Below are positions 47,949-58,757 of a DNA stretch of 64,000 nt, piece after piece (within the stretch, counting starts at the first letter, position 1; each line of letters starts with the position of its first letter). Below the pieces are notes generated by a model that saw only the letters and a list, made by a program, of their open reading frames with translations, had not been told where the DNA came from and searched no databases. The stretch covers positions 1 to 64,000 of the forward strand of contig JAIKXM010000026.1 of NCBI GenBank assembly GCA_024684085.1. The letters are read 5' to 3'. This DNA comes from Lachnospiraceae bacterium. Lineage in GTDB: Bacteria; Bacillota; Clostridia; Lachnospirales; Lachnospiraceae. The position numbers and the translations under genes were made by a program.

Positions 47949-49121
47949 ATGGGGATAATAGAGAACAAAAGGGTTATTAAGCATAAGAGAACCGGTAACA
48001 TACGACATAAGAGAAGAGTAAGGAATACGGTTCTTAAGATACTGGCGTTTCTTTGCCTTGCAGGGATCGCAGTTGCCTTATATTTTGCATCATATATGAG
48101 ATATGAGAAAGTGGATCTGATGGAACTGATCAGCATTACCATATCGGGGTATGATTCAAAGGGCAGCATAGGTTATGTTGTGGATGAGAGCAGCAGTTAC
48201 AGGGATTTCTTAAGGACGGTTGAAGTCGTCTTCGATAAGTCGGAGAATATCAGCAACGGAGATGAGATCACTGTTATATGCAATTATGACAAGGCTCTTG
48301 CCAAGGAGATGAAGCTTCGGGTGACGGGTAAAGAGAGAAAAGTGGTCATTGATAATCTCCCTGAAGCGAACATAATCACCGAAGATGAAGTCTTTAAAGA
48401 TGTTGATATCATCTCGGTCGGCGTATCGCCTTTTGCTGAGATAGAACTGGTCAATATGAGTCAGAATGAGATCATTGACAATATCGAGTTTCAGGTGGTT
48501 GATCAGAAAGAGTACTATCGTCTGGGCGATGTCGTTACCGTAAAGGCTCTTATAGATGAAGATTATTATACGGCACTGGGGATCGCCTTCGAAGATTACA
48601 ATGATGATTATCAGAGAGAATACACGGTTAAAGGTATTGAAGAGTACATAACCGATCCTGCGGATCTTACGCCTGAGATCATCGCGGCGATGAAGGAAAA
48701 AGCTGTTTCGCTGTTCGGTAATGATTCGGGTGACGCCAATGAATACGGTCTCAGAGTATTCACTCAGGCAAGTAAGATGTATTCCACAGAGAATGGTAAG
48801 TATACATTCAGGTGGGGAAGAGTCAATTTCATATCGGCTTATTTCTCTTTGATCAAGTCCGGTAATCTTAGTGAAGATGGGGCAAGGGTCAATGATGTTA
48901 AGATGGTATTTGAGTCCAATATATCTCAATCGGACGGAAATGCCTGCTATGCGGAGGCTGTTGTTATCTTCCGTAATATAAAGAGGGATCTTGACGGTGA
49001 GCTTATGGTTGATCTGGATGATGCTTCAATAATCTCGGTGTCTGCGAGAGATTCGGAGATCAAGAATATAGTCAATCCGAAGGATAATAAGGAATACGAA
49101 GTTACCAAACTTGAATTGTGA
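47949..49121 (+). CDS. Hypothetical membrane-anchored protein
   Basis: 390-aa ORF with N-terminal TM (VLKILAFLCLAGIAVALYFA); family not recognised. Confidence 0.8.
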   Translation: MGIIENKRVIKHKRTGNIRHKRRVRNTVLKILAFLCLAGIAVALYFASYMRYEKVDLMELISITISGYDSKGSIGYVVDESSSYRDFLRTVEVVFDKSENISNGDEITVICNYDKALAKEMKLRVTGKERKVVIDNLPEANIITEDEVFKDVDIISVGVSPFAEIELVNMSQNEIIDNIEFQVVDQKEYYRLGDVVTVKALIDEDYYTALGIAFEDYNDDYQREYTVKGIEEYITDPADLTPEIIAAMKEKAVSLFGNDSGDANEYGLRVFTQASKMYSTENGKYTFRWGRVNFISAYFSLIKSGNLSEDGARVNDVKMVFESNISQSDGNACYAEAVVIFRNIKRDLDGELMVDLDDASIISVSARDSEIKNIVNPKDNKEYEVTKLEL

Positions 49122-49221
49122 CCGGATAGAGACAGAATTGATCGTTAAATACAATGCGGTCTGTCCGTTCTGAGTTTACTTAAAGCTTAGTTGCGGTAGT
49201 GAAGGGGCTGAATTGTCCGGG

Positions 49222-49250
49222 TTGATTTTGACAGGGCAAAAAAGTATAAT
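49222..49250 (+). promoter_or_regulatory. Sigma-A-like promoter upstream of putP
   Basis: TTGATT, 17-nt spacer, TATAAT. Confidence 0.55.
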
Positions 49251-49336
49251 TAATAAGACTGTTTCCACGGCCTTATTGGAGTATAGTATATATTGTGGGA
49301 TAGCCACGGGAAAAAACAGAAAGTGAGAATGTTGTT

Positions 49337-50857
49337 ATGACGGGAATTGTAGTAGCTATTGTACTGTATCTGTTACTAATGATAGGTATAGGTGTGTATT
49401 ACGGAAAGAAAGGCGATTCTTCATCTGAGGGATTCTACCTTGGAGGAAGAAAGTTAGGTCCCCTTGTAGCTGCCATGAGTGCAGAAGCTTCTGATATGAG
49501 TTCATATCTGCTTATGGGACTTCCTGGTCTTGCTTATCTTACAGGTCTGTGTGATGTAGGCTGGACTGCTATCGGTCTTGCTGTAGGAACATATCTTAAC
49601 TGGCTGTTTGTTGCCAAGAGACTTCGCAAATACTCTTATAAGATAGGTGCATTCACAGTTCCTGATTTTTTCTCAAAGAGATATAAAGATGAGAAGAATA
49701 TTCTTACATGCATCGCAGCGATCGTAATAATCATATTCTTCATCCCTTATACGGCATCGGGCTTCAAGGCAGTCGGCACACTGTTTAACACACTGTTCGG
49801 TGTTGATTATCATGTTGCAATGATCGTAGGTGCGGTCATCATCGTACTCTATACAATACTCGGCGGATTCCTTGCCGTATCCACAACCGACCTTATTCAG
49901 AGTATCGTAATGACTATCGCTCTTATCGTAATGGTATTCTACGGTATCAATATAGCAGGCGGATGGGACGCTGTTGTTGACAATGCCAGGGCTCTTCCCG
50001 GATTCCTGTCATTCTCTTCAACTTATGATCCTGCTTCGGGTACTGCGGCAGGTTACGGCCCGATCACTGTATTGTCTACACTTGCATGGGGACTCGGCTA
50101 CTTCGGTATGCCTCATATCCTCTTAAGATTCATGGCATCTAAGAATGAAGAGCAGATCAAGACTTCCAGAAGAATAGCTTCTATCTGGGTTGCTGTTTCA
50201 ATGTTCGTTGCCATTCTTATCGGTATCATCGGTAACGCCGTATCCAAGACAGGAATGATCGAGACCTTTACGGATTCGTCAAGTTCGGAGACTATCATCA
50301 TTGCTCTTTCAATGATATTGTCTGAGCATGGATTCTTTATAGCGCTTGTTGCAGGTCTGGCTCTTGCCGGAATCCTCGCAAGTACAATGTCAACAGCGGA
50401 TTCTCAGCTTCTTGCTGCTGCTTCCGCAGTATCACAGAACCTTATTCAGGATTTTGCAGGTAAGAAGCTTAAGGATAAGACATCCATGATAGCTGCAAGA
50501 AGTACTGTAGCAGCCATCGCTCTTATTGCTTTGTTCCTTGCATGGAATCCCAACAGTTCGGTATTCACCATTGTATCCTTCGCATGGGCAGGATTCGGTG
50601 GAGCCTTCGGACCGGTTATGCTGTTCGCTCTGTTCTGGAAGAGATCTAACCTTAAGGGTGCGATCGCCGGAATGGTATCCGGAGGTGTTATGATATTCGT
50701 ATGGAAATACCTTGTACGTCCTATCGGAGGTGCATGGAATATATATGAACTTCTTCCTGCATTTATTGTGGGATCTATAGCTATCGTTGTAGTATCTCTT
50801 CTGACGGAAGCACCGTCAAGGGAGATCATTGAGGAATTTGAGAGTATCGGAGAATAG
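49337..50857 (+). CDS. putP: Sodium/proline symporter
   Basis: SSS-family: YYLLLMIGIGVYYGKK-like N-term, EASDMSSYLLMGLPG, STMSTADSQLL. Confidence 0.92.
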   Translation: MTGIVVAIVLYLLLMIGIGVYYGKKGDSSSEGFYLGGRKLGPLVAAMSAEASDMSSYLLMGLPGLAYLTGLCDVGWTAIGLAVGTYLNWLFVAKRLRKYSYKIGAFTVPDFFSKRYKDEKNILTCIAAIVIIIFFIPYTASGFKAVGTLFNTLFGVDYHVAMIVGAVIIVLYTILGGFLAVSTTDLIQSIVMTIALIVMVFYGINIAGGWDAVVDNARALPGFLSFSSTYDPASGTAAGYGPITVLSTLAWGLGYFGMPHILLRFMASKNEEQIKTSRRIASIWVAVSMFVAILIGIIGNAVSKTGMIETFTDSSSSETIIIALSMILSEHGFFIALVAGLALAGILASTMSTADSQLLAAASAVSQNLIQDFAGKKLKDKTSMIAARSTVAAIALIALFLAWNPNSSVFTIVSFAWAGFGGAFGPVMLFALFWKRSNLKGAIAGMVSGGVMIFVWKYLVRPIGGAWNIYELLPAFIVGSIAIVVVSLLTEAPSREIIEEFESIGE

Positions 50858-50887
50858 TATTTGTTTTGTTAATGATAGGAGATCATT

Positions 50888-53209
50888 ATGGCATTACAAT
50901 CAACCCTTCAGCGCAATGTAATAGAAGATCATATGGAAGACGAGCTCAAGTATATCGCCAAGAGTCTCTTTAAGAAGAATCTTGAAGACTGCACCGACAA
51001 AGAAGTGTATTTTGTTGTGCTCGAGCTTGTAAAAGGACTCACTCAGTCTACGACTGAGATCGCAGGAAGTAAGAAGATATATTATATTTCGGCCGAGTTT
51101 CTTATAGGAAGGCTGATGAGCAATAATCTTATCAACCTCGGCATGTATGACAAGGTTAAGGCTATTCTTGCCAAATACGGGAAGGATATCAATGCCATTG
51201 AGGACCAGGAACCCGAACCTTCACTCGGTAACGGCGGTCTTGGAAGACTGGCTGCCTGCTTCCTTGATTCCATAGCGACTTTGGGACTTCCCGGTGACGG
51301 AATCGGACTGAATTATCATTTCGGTCTTTTTAAGCAGTCATTCAAAGACAGGCGTCAGTATGCCGAGAAGAATGACTGGATAGAGAGATATAAGTGGCTT
51401 ACGAGGACAGATCTGTCTTTTGAAGTTAAGTTCGGGGACAGATCGGTGCGCTCACGTCTCTATGATATAGATGTTGTCGGTTATGATAACGGTCGTAACA
51501 AGCTTCATCTCTTTGACCTTGAGTCTGTTGATGAGTCGCTCGTTAAGAGGGGTATCAAATTCGATAAGACTGCAATAGATAAGAATCTCACTCTTTTCCT
51601 GTATCCGGATGATTCGGACGAGGAAGGTAATCTGTTAAGGATTTATCAGGAATACTTCATGGTAAGTAATGCCGCACAGCTTATTCTGTGGGAGATGAAG
51701 GCTCTGCATTATGATCTTCGCAAGATGCAGGATCATGTTGCGATACAGATCAATGATACGCATCCTTCGCTTATCATTCCGGAACTTATCAGGATTCTCG
51801 TAGAGGATAAGGCATTTACGGTGGATGAAGCTATTGATGTTGTATCTAAGACATGTGCCTATACCAATCATACGATCCTTGCAGAGGCGCTTGAGACATG
51901 GCCGATGGAATATCTTGAGAAGGTCGTACCTCAGCTTATTCCTTATATTAACGATCTGGATAAGAAGGTACGTGAGAAGTTTGATGATGAGTCGGTATAT
52001 ATCATCGATGAAGATGATAATGTCCATATGGCTCATATTGATATTCATTACGGCTATTCGGTTAACGGTGTAGCTGCGATCCATTCGGATATCCTCAAGG
52101 ATACCGAGCTTAATAACTTCTATAAGATCTATCCTGAGAAGTTCAATAATAAGACTAACGGTATCACATTCAGAAGGTGGCTTCTGTCATGTAATAAAGA
52201 ACTGACATCTCTTATCTCTGAGAAGATAGGAGACGGATATAAGAAAAATGCGGCTGAACTTGAGAAGCTCCTTGAGTTTAAGGATGATAAGGCTTTCCTT
52301 AATAAGATCAGGACGATCAAGGATGCCAAGAAGGTTGAACTTGCTGAATATATTAAGGTCAAGGAAGGCGAGGATATCGATCCGACTTCCGTATATGATA
52401 TTCAGATCAAGAGGATGCATGAGTATAAGCGCCAGCAGATGAATGCGCTCTATATCATTCACAGATATCTTGAGATCAAAGCAGGTAAGAAGCCTGCGAC
52501 CAAGGTTACATTCATCTTCGGTGGTAAGGCAGCACCTGCATATGTGATAGCTCAGGATATCATCCATCTGTTGCTGTGTCTTCAGGAGGTCATTAATAAG
52601 GATCCGGAAGTCAGTAAGTATATGAAAGTAGTAATGGTAGAGAATTATAATGTAAGCTATGCCGAGAAGCTCATTCCCGCTGCGGATATCTCAGAGCAGA
52701 TCTCCCTTGCCAGCAAGGAAGCTTCGGGTACAGGCAATATGAAGCTTATGCTTAACGGTGCCGTTACACTTGGAACATCTGACGGAGCAAATGTCGAGAT
52801 ACATGACCTTGTAGGGGATGACAATATATACATCTTCGGCAAGGATTCGGATACAGTTATAGAGCATTACAAGAAGGCTGATTATCAGGCTTCCAAGTTC
52901 TATAAGAGCAGCAAGATTATCAAGCAGGCTGTTGATTATATCATTAGTCCCGAACTTATGAAAGTGGGACGTAAGGAGAATCTGACAAGACTTCATAAGG
53001 AGCTTATCGGCAAGGACTGGTTCATGACATTGCTTGACTTCGAAGAATATATCAAGGTTAAGGATAAGATGCTTGAGGATTATCTCGATGCCGAAGCATG
53101 GAAGAAGATGATGCTGGTCAACATTGCCAAGGCAGGATTCTTCTCATCAGACAGAACGATCTCGGATTATGACAGAGATATCTGGCATCTGAGCGAAGGT
53201 CTTAAATAG
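50888..53209 (+). CDS. glgP: Glycogen/starch phosphorylase
   Basis: [63 protein letters not shown]. Confidence 0.97.
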   Translation: MALQSTLQRNVIEDHMEDELKYIAKSLFKKNLEDCTDKEVYFVVLELVKGLTQSTTEIAGSKKIYYISAEFLIGRLMSNNLINLGMYDKVKAILAKYGKDINAIEDQEPEPSLGNGGLGRLAACFLDSIATLGLPGDGIGLNYHFGLFKQSFKDRRQYAEKNDWIERYKWLTRTDLSFEVKFGDRSVRSRLYDIDVVGYDNGRNKLHLFDLESVDESLVKRGIKFDKTAIDKNLTLFLYPDDSDEEGNLLRIYQEYFMVSNAAQLILWEMKALHYDLRKMQDHVAIQINDTHPSLIIPELIRILVEDKAFTVDEAIDVVSKTCAYTNHTILAEALETWPMEYLEKVVPQLIPYINDLDKKVREKFDDESVYIIDEDDNVHMAHIDIHYGYSVNGVAAIHSDILKDTELNNFYKIYPEKFNNKTNGITFRRWLLSCNKELTSLISEKIGDGYKKNAAELEKLLEFKDDKAFLNKIRTIKDAKKVELAEYIKVKEGEDIDPTSVYDIQIKRMHEYKRQQMNALYIIHRYLEIKAGKKPATKVTFIFGGKAAPAYVIAQDIIHLLLCLQEVINKDPEVSKYMKVVMVENYNVSYAEKLIPAADISEQISLASKEASGTGNMKLMLNGAVTLGTSDGANVEIHDLVGDDNIYIFGKDSDTVIEHYKKADYQASKFYKSSKIIKQAVDYIISPELMKVGRKENLTRLHKELIGKDWFMTLLDFEEYIKVKDKMLEDYLDAEAWKKMMLVNIAKAGFFSSDRTISDYDRDIWHLSEGLK

Positions 53210-53253
53210 ATCAAAATTTGATCACCTATATACGGGGGATTTTTGAAGAACAT

Positions 53254-53979
53254 ATGGACAGAGTTTTTGATATTCATAATCATATTCTCCCCGGAGTCGA
53301 TGACGGCTCCAAAGATATGGATATGAGTCTTAGGATGCTTAAGATAGCGGCAGAAGACGGTATTACCGATATTATTCTTACTCCGCATAATAAGCCTAAC
53401 CGTAGGAATCTGTATACTGATGAGCTGAAGGCTCATGTTGCCGAGCTCGAGAAGCTGGTATCTGATAACGGTCTTAACATAAGGCTGTATGCCGGTAATG
53501 AAGTGTATTACAGGAGCGATATCTTCGAGAGATTAAGTATTGGTAAGGCGTCCGCCATGGCGGGTAGCAGATATGTACTTATTGAGTTCTCACCCGCAGA
53601 TGACTGGGATTATATTAAGAGCGGCATCTATTCGATTTTGAGTGAAGGCTATCTGCCTATAATCGCCCATGTGGAGCGTTATATCAATGTGGTCGATCAT
53701 CCGGAGAGAGCTTATGAGCTTAAGAGTATGGGCTGTGTGATCCAGTTGAATGCCGATTCGGTAATGGGAGAATTGGGATATAAGGTCAAGCAGTTTTGCA
53801 AGAAGATGCTCAAGGACAGGAAGGTGGATCTTATCGCTTCCGATGCTCATAACGATGGTAAGAGAAGTCCTAAGCTGCATAAATGCATCAGCAAGGTGGC
53901 TTCCAAGTATGGTGAGGAAACTGCCGTCAGGATATTCAGGGATAACCCTATGAAGATCATCAATGATGAATATATATGA
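53254..53979 (+). CDS. CpsB/CapC-family tyrosine-protein phosphatase (PHP fold)
   Basis: FDIHNHILPGVDDGSKDMDMSL, LTPH, PIIAHVERY, IASDAHND. Confidence 0.92.
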   Translation: MDRVFDIHNHILPGVDDGSKDMDMSLRMLKIAAEDGITDIILTPHNKPNRRNLYTDELKAHVAELEKLVSDNGLNIRLYAGNEVYYRSDIFERLSIGKASAMAGSRYVLIEFSPADDWDYIKSGIYSILSEGYLPIIAHVERYINVVDHPERAYELKSMGCVIQLNADSVMGELGYKVKQFCKKMLKDRKVDLIASDAHNDGKRSPKLHKCISKVASKYGEETAVRIFRDNPMKIINDEYI

Positions 53980-54122
53980 TCTTGTGCTGTCAAGGATCAG
54001 TCGGTTTGTTGCAATGTGATATTGCTGTGAGCCAGATGAACCCCGGGGGAGGATGATCGGACGAGTCGGCTTAACCAGTACAGCTTGATATAAATTACAT
54101 TTTAAGAGAGGTTTTTGAAAAA

Positions 54123-54860
54123 ATGAACAATAGTAACGATGTCATCGAAATCGATCTGCTCGAGTTACTGCGACTACTTATTTCGAAATTGTGGATCATT
54201 ATCCCTGTAGGTGTCATGGGAGGACTCATAGGTCTGACGATAAGCTTATTCTTTATAACACCCACATATCAGTCGACCACAAAGATATATATTCTTAATA
54301 AGAACGATAGCTCGACAGTAACTTATTCTGATGTTCAGTTAGGAACGCAGCTTACTAAGGATTATGCGGAATTGATCAGTTCCAGATATGTTATTGAGGA
54401 GGTTATTCAGAAACTTCAGCTTGATCTTGATTATAAGGCACTTTGCAATAAGATCGCTGTTTCAACACCTTCGGATACACGAATCGTGTCCATTACTGTA
54501 GAGGACAGCGATCCGGTCGCTGCCATGAATATCGCCAATGCAGTACGCGAATCGGCGAGCTTCCATATTAAGAACGTTATGGATATAGATGCCGTTAATA
54601 TCGTTGAGACTGCCAATATGCCTACAAGTAAGGCTTCACCGAATAACTTCAGATGGCTTGTGATTGGCGGTATGCTCGGAGCTTTCTTCGTTATAGTTAT
54701 TGTGCTTATCAGGTATCTGACTGATGATACCATCAAGAGTACGGATGATATTGAAAAATATCTCGGACTCAGTACACTTGGAATCATTCCTGTTATGCAG
54801 GAAGAGTATGACGGTGAGAAGAAAAAGAAGCGCATGTTTAACAGGCATAGGAAAGCATAA
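54123..54860 (+). CDS. Wzz/YveK-family polysaccharide chain-length/kinase modulator
   Basis: IDLLELLRLLISKLWIIIPVG, two TM segments, PTKASPNN-like loop before second TM. Confidence 0.9.
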   Translation: MNNSNDVIEIDLLELLRLLISKLWIIIPVGVMGGLIGLTISLFFITPTYQSTTKIYILNKNDSSTVTYSDVQLGTQLTKDYAELISSRYVIEEVIQKLQLDLDYKALCNKIAVSTPSDTRIVSITVEDSDPVAAMNIANAVRESASFHIKNVMDIDAVNIVETANMPTSKASPNNFRWLVIGGMLGAFFVIVIVLIRYLTDDTIKSTDDIEKYLGLSTLGIIPVMQEEYDGEKKKKRMFNRHRKA

Positions 54861-54880
54861 AAACAGTACGGGAGAGAATC

Positions 54881-55747
54881 ATGCAAGAAGTAAAATTAAC
54901 TTTTGCCAATGAGCAGACATATAGAGCCAGTGAGGCGTTTAAAACATTAAGATCAAATATTGAATTCTGCGGATCGGATGTCAAGGTTATGTCCGTGACA
55001 TCATGTATGCCTAATGAAGGTAAGAGTTCCGTTGCCATGGAGATTGCAAAGGCTTTCGCAAGTGCGGGTAACAAGACATTGCTTGTGGATGCCGATATGA
55101 GAAAATCCGTTCTTGTAGGACGTTATAAGACAGGTGCGGTAAGAAGAGGACTTACTCATATCCTGGTAGGTAAATCGGATCTGCCCGATGTAGTATGTAC
55201 TACAAATGTACCTAACCTGTATATGATATTCTCAGGTCCGATACCGCCTAATCCTTCAGAGTTATTGGGAGCCGCTACTTTCGGCAAGTTATTGGATGAG
55301 TTAAGAGAGAATTTTGACTTTGTTATCATCGATACACCTCCTTTGGGTTCGGTAATCGATGCTGCCATCGTCGGTAAGAAATGCGATGGTGTTATGATGG
55401 TAATTGAATGTAATTCGGTAAGCCATAAGTTCGCAGAGGTTGTTAAGAATCAGCTTATCAAGGCGGACTGCAGGATACTGGGAGCTGTACTTAACCGTGT
55501 GGATATGTCCGGTAAGGGTGTATACGGTCATTACGGCAAGTATTATGGCAAGTATTATGGCAAGTATTACGGTAAATATTATGGCAATTACGGTCATGAA
55601 GAAGATGACAATCCTCGTCTTATGATCGATGAGGACAGCGCTATCAAGAGCGTTAATACCGATGCTGCCAAGGAAGCCGAGACAAAAGCGGAGAGAGACA
55701 GGATCGTAGATCTTGATGAAACTTATACTGAGTTTTTTAATAAATGA
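54881..55747 (+). CDS. CpsD/CapB-family tyrosine-protein kinase with Tyr-rich tail
   Basis: YRASEAFKTLRSNIEF, NEGKSSVAMEIAKAFA, LLVDADMRKS, FVIIDTPP, tail YGHYGKYYGKYYGKYYGKYYGNYGH. Confidence 0.94.
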   Translation: MQEVKLTFANEQTYRASEAFKTLRSNIEFCGSDVKVMSVTSCMPNEGKSSVAMEIAKAFASAGNKTLLVDADMRKSVLVGRYKTGAVRRGLTHILVGKSDLPDVVCTTNVPNLYMIFSGPIPPNPSELLGAATFGKLLDELRENFDFVIIDTPPLGSVIDAAIVGKKCDGVMMVIECNSVSHKFAEVVKNQLIKADCRILGAVLNRVDMSGKGVYGHYGKYYGKYYGKYYGKYYGNYGHEEDDNPRLMIDEDSAIKSVNTDAAKEAETKAERDRIVDLDETYTEFFNK

Positions 55748-55812
55748 TTGGGGAATGAAGGTTAACGGTAGACTAAAGTAAGGCTTGTATTTATAAAGGT
55801 GAGTTTGATTCT

Positions 55813-56715
55813 ATGTTTGGTGGAGTGAATAAATTACTTATAGTTGGTCTGTGTATTGTGAATGTTATCCTTTTTGGAGTCTGTGCGTTTTTCTTTATGA
55901 AGATGGATAAAGTGGCGCCGGAATTCACTTTCAGTGATACCGATGCCGTATATGTGGAAGGCATGGATTATTCCAAGATGGTGGTGGGCATCAATGCCTA
56001 CGATAATGTTGACGGCGATGTCTCAGACAGAATAGTTGTAGAGAAGATAGTAGGCAACAGTGATACCGATACTGCTGTTGTATATTATGCTGTCAGCGAT
56101 CTAAGCGCTAATTTTGCCAAGACTTCAAGACGATTTAAGGCTGTATTTGATAACAGCAATACTATGTATGCGGGAATAGAGAATGATCTTTCGGTCGGTG
56201 ATCTTGAGAAGGCTAAGAAAGAATCTCAGGAAAACACAGAAGCAGAAGTGACAGAGACGAAAACAGAGACTGAGACGGAAACAGAAGCGGAAACAGAAAC
56301 GGAAGAGACAACTGTCGAGGAAGAGACTGTTAAAGAATCGGAGCAGACAGTGGAAGAGCCTAAGAAGGAAGAGAAGAAGGAAGAGCCTAAGAAAGAGGAG
56401 CCTAAGAAGGAAGAGAAAAAGGAAGAACCTAAGAAAGAGGAGCCTAAGACTCAGGAAACACCTTCTAATAGTGGAGCTCCTTATATCGTAATGAACGGCA
56501 GTGATTTCACCGTACCGTTGGGTTCGCGTCCTGCATGGACGGCATTGCTTAAGACAATGAGCGATGATAAGGACAATTACGAGACATTATTTAAGAACGT
56601 AAAATGTACAGGTTATGATGTCAATAAAGCGGGTACTTATACCGCTACCATTTATACAGTAGATTCGGACGGTAACAAGTCTAACGTATGTACATTTACA
56701 CTGCATGTTAAATGA
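55813..56715 (+). CDS. Membrane-anchored protein with two Ig-like (DUF5011-like) domains and Glu/Thr-Lys/Glu/Pro linker
   Basis: N-terminal TM; AYDNVDGDVSDRIVV; repeats of EEPKKEEKKEEPKKEEP; C-terminal GTYTATIYTVDSDGNKSNVCTFTLHVK. Confidence 0.8.
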   Translation: MFGGVNKLLIVGLCIVNVILFGVCAFFFMKMDKVAPEFTFSDTDAVYVEGMDYSKMVVGINAYDNVDGDVSDRIVVEKIVGNSDTDTAVVYYAVSDLSANFAKTSRRFKAVFDNSNTMYAGIENDLSVGDLEKAKKESQENTEAEVTETKTETETETEAETETEETTVEEETVKESEQTVEEPKKEEKKEEPKKEEPKKEEKKEEPKKEEPKTQETPSNSGAPYIVMNGSDFTVPLGSRPAWTALLKTMSDDKDNYETLFKNVKCTGYDVNKAGTYTATIYTVDSDGNKSNVCTFTLHVK

Positions 56716-56741
56716 TTCCATTCTGACTGGAGGATTATTTA

Positions 56742-58148
56742 ATGTATCAGGCCAAATCAAGAGCCAAGATATTATTGCTGATGTTAATGGATTGCGTCGG
56801 CCTTTTGATAGGAACGGTGCTGTCCGTATATATCAGATATCCTAAGATCTTCAAGAGTATGATGAAGCAGGATAGTATTACGATCCTGATGATATTGCTT
56901 ATAGGACTGTTTCTTGGATTGAATCTTATAAGGAACTCATATTCCGATTTTTTCAAAAGAGGACCTTTCAAGGAACTGCTGATAGTGATCTGGAATGTGG
57001 CCGTGATCGTTACGGGAGTTATCATCATCTTCTTCATGCTGAAGATATCCGAACAATTCTCACGTCGTCTGTTGGCTTATGTTTTTCTGATAGATACAGG
57101 TATTATCTACACTATCCATTTGCTGTGGAAGAAGCTGCTTCCCACAATGGTCAAGCAGATGCTGGAGAGAAGGCGCCTGCTTATAATCGCCGATGCGGCC
57201 AAGGCAAAAGAACTTGTTGATGAGCTTAAGCTTGATCGCGAGTATCTGTATGAGCTTATAGGACTGATACTCTTTGGTGACAGTAAAGAGGAGTTCGTTG
57301 ATACGGTTCCTGTTGTGGCAGGGATTGGAGATGCAGTTAATTATTGTACTCAGGCTTCGGTTGATGAGGTGTATGTAGCCGCCACCGATGAATATAAGGG
57401 TGAGGCTCTGAAGATAATGAATGATATCTCGGAGATGGGAGTTACAGTGCATTATCAGATGCCTGTTATGGAATTGTCGGGTGCAAGGCAGAAGACGGTC
57501 ACCAGGTTCGGTGACAATTATGCCGTGACATATGCATACAGGATCGCACCTTTTGCTCTTTTATTCATAAAGAGAGTTGTAGATATAATCGGAGGTCTGG
57601 TGGGATGTGTGTTCTTCCTGCTGGAGCTTATCTTCATAGGACCGCTGATCAGGCTTGATTCGCCGGGGCCTGTAATATTCAAACAGAACAGAGTAGGACG
57701 CAATGGCCGCGTTTTTGAGATATATAAGCTTCGTACCATGAGGGCGGATGCTGAAACTCTTAAGAAGGATCTTGAAAAAGATAATGAGATGAACGGGCTG
57801 ATGTTCAAGATGGAGAACGACCCGAGGATAACAAAAGTCGGAAGGTTCTTGCGAAAGACCTCGCTCGATGAAGTCCCTCAGTTCTTTAATGTGCTTAAGG
57901 GCGATATGTCTTTGGTGGGTACAAGACCGCCGACAGTTGATGAGTTCCGTCAATACAGTCCCTATCACAAGAAGCGCCTCAGCTTCAGGCCCGGTATAAC
58001 CGGATTGTGGCAGGTGAGCGGACGCAACAGCATAGTTGATTTTGACGATATACTGAAGCTTGATGTGGATTATATTGATTCATGGTCACTTGCGCTTGAT
58101 GTTAAGATCCTTGCCAAGACATTTGTGGCGATATTTAATGGGAAATAA
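56742..58148 (+). CDS. Polyprenyl glycosylphosphotransferase (initiating sugar transferase)
   Basis: Five TM segments, RVGRNGRVFEIYKLRTM, RFLRKTSLDEVPQFFNVLKGDMSLVGTRPP, FRPGITGLWQVSGRN. Confidence 0.95.
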   Translation: MYQAKSRAKILLLMLMDCVGLLIGTVLSVYIRYPKIFKSMMKQDSITILMILLIGLFLGLNLIRNSYSDFFKRGPFKELLIVIWNVAVIVTGVIIIFFMLKISEQFSRRLLAYVFLIDTGIIYTIHLLWKKLLPTMVKQMLERRRLLIIADAAKAKELVDELKLDREYLYELIGLILFGDSKEEFVDTVPVVAGIGDAVNYCTQASVDEVYVAATDEYKGEALKIMNDISEMGVTVHYQMPVMELSGARQKTVTRFGDNYAVTYAYRIAPFALLFIKRVVDIIGGLVGCVFFLLELIFIGPLIRLDSPGPVIFKQNRVGRNGRVFEIYKLRTMRADAETLKKDLEKDNEMNGLMFKMENDPRITKVGRFLRKTSLDEVPQFFNVLKGDMSLVGTRPPTVDEFRQYSPYHKKRLSFRPGITGLWQVSGRNSIVDFDDILKLDVDYIDSWSLALDVKILAKTFVAIFNGK

Positions 58149-58278
58149 TTGCAGGATCTGTAACAGCTGAATGGTTATTGATCGGGGTATCAATAATAAT
58201 TAACTCCCTTTTTACAAAAGTGTTTCTACTTGACAAATCGTCAACTGGAATTGACCGAGCTCTTTAGAGCGAGGGATG

Positions 58279-58302
58279 CTTCTTGACCGCCAGGTCAAGA
58301 AG
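58279..58302. repeat. 10-bp perfect inverted repeat
   Basis: CTTCTTGACC-GCCA-GGTCAAGAAG. Confidence 0.7.
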
Positions 58303-58324
58303 ATGTACTCAGCTCCATAAACCT

Positions 58325-58487
58325 CGATTTTTGCAATTTTTGTAATTCCGATGCCCAGAATGTCGTATTTTGATAATTTTAGGCATCGATCTTTGTAATT
58401 TTTGTAATTCCGATGCCCAGAACGTCGTATTTTGATAATTTTAGGCATCGATTTTTGCAATTTTTGTAATTCCGATGCCCAGAACAA
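58325..58487. repeat. 62-bp tandem repeat, about 2.6 copies
   Basis: GTAATTCCGATGCCCAGAA(T/C)GTCGTATTTTGATAATTTTAGGCATCGAT at 58342, 58404, 58466; each complete unit has a CGATGCC/GGCATCG stem. Confidence 0.92.
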
Positions 58488-58613
58488 AAAAGCATTGATG
58501 GTCTAAGCATCGAAAAAACCAAAAAGAGCAGGAATTGATGCACAAACTTCGATTTGAATTATTCTATCATGAGCAACACAAATGCAAAAAGGGAGATAAT
58601 TAAAAAGTATTTG

Positions 58614-58644
58614 AGAGTCTGACTTATTGTTAGGCTCTTTTTTT
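58614..58644 (+). terminator. Intrinsic terminator
   Basis: GAGTCTGAC-TTATT-GTTAGGCTC then T7. Confidence 0.7.
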
Positions 58645-58646
58645 GT

Positions 58647-58757
58647 GTAATAGGAATCTTCTTCCTATTACGTAAAAACCGCTCCGTTAAGGATGCGCAC
58701 TCGCGTGAAAGGTAGATGATGCTAAAGGATGCGCACTCGCGCGAAAGGAGGAGAAGA
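58647..58757. repeat. Dispersed hairpin element, copy C, with 36-bp internal duplication
   Basis: GTAATAGGAA-TCTTC-TTCCTATTAC then CGCTCCGTTAAGGATGCGCACTCGCGTGAAAGGTAGATGATGCTAAAGGATGCGCACTCGCGCGAAAGGA. Confidence 0.9.

Noticed and set aside
48210-48929. 239-aa antisense ORF within the hypothetical membrane protein gene
   Set aside because: Sense frame has a start, TM segment and position in a gene run; antisense has no motif.
58212-58487. 91-aa minus-strand ORF
   Set aside because: Composed mostly of the 62-bp tandem repeats; low-complexity translation.
58325-58487. CRISPR array
   Set aside because: Units are head-to-tail without unique spacers, and no cas genes are visible. The same applies to the 25-, 38-, 44- and 45-bp repeats.
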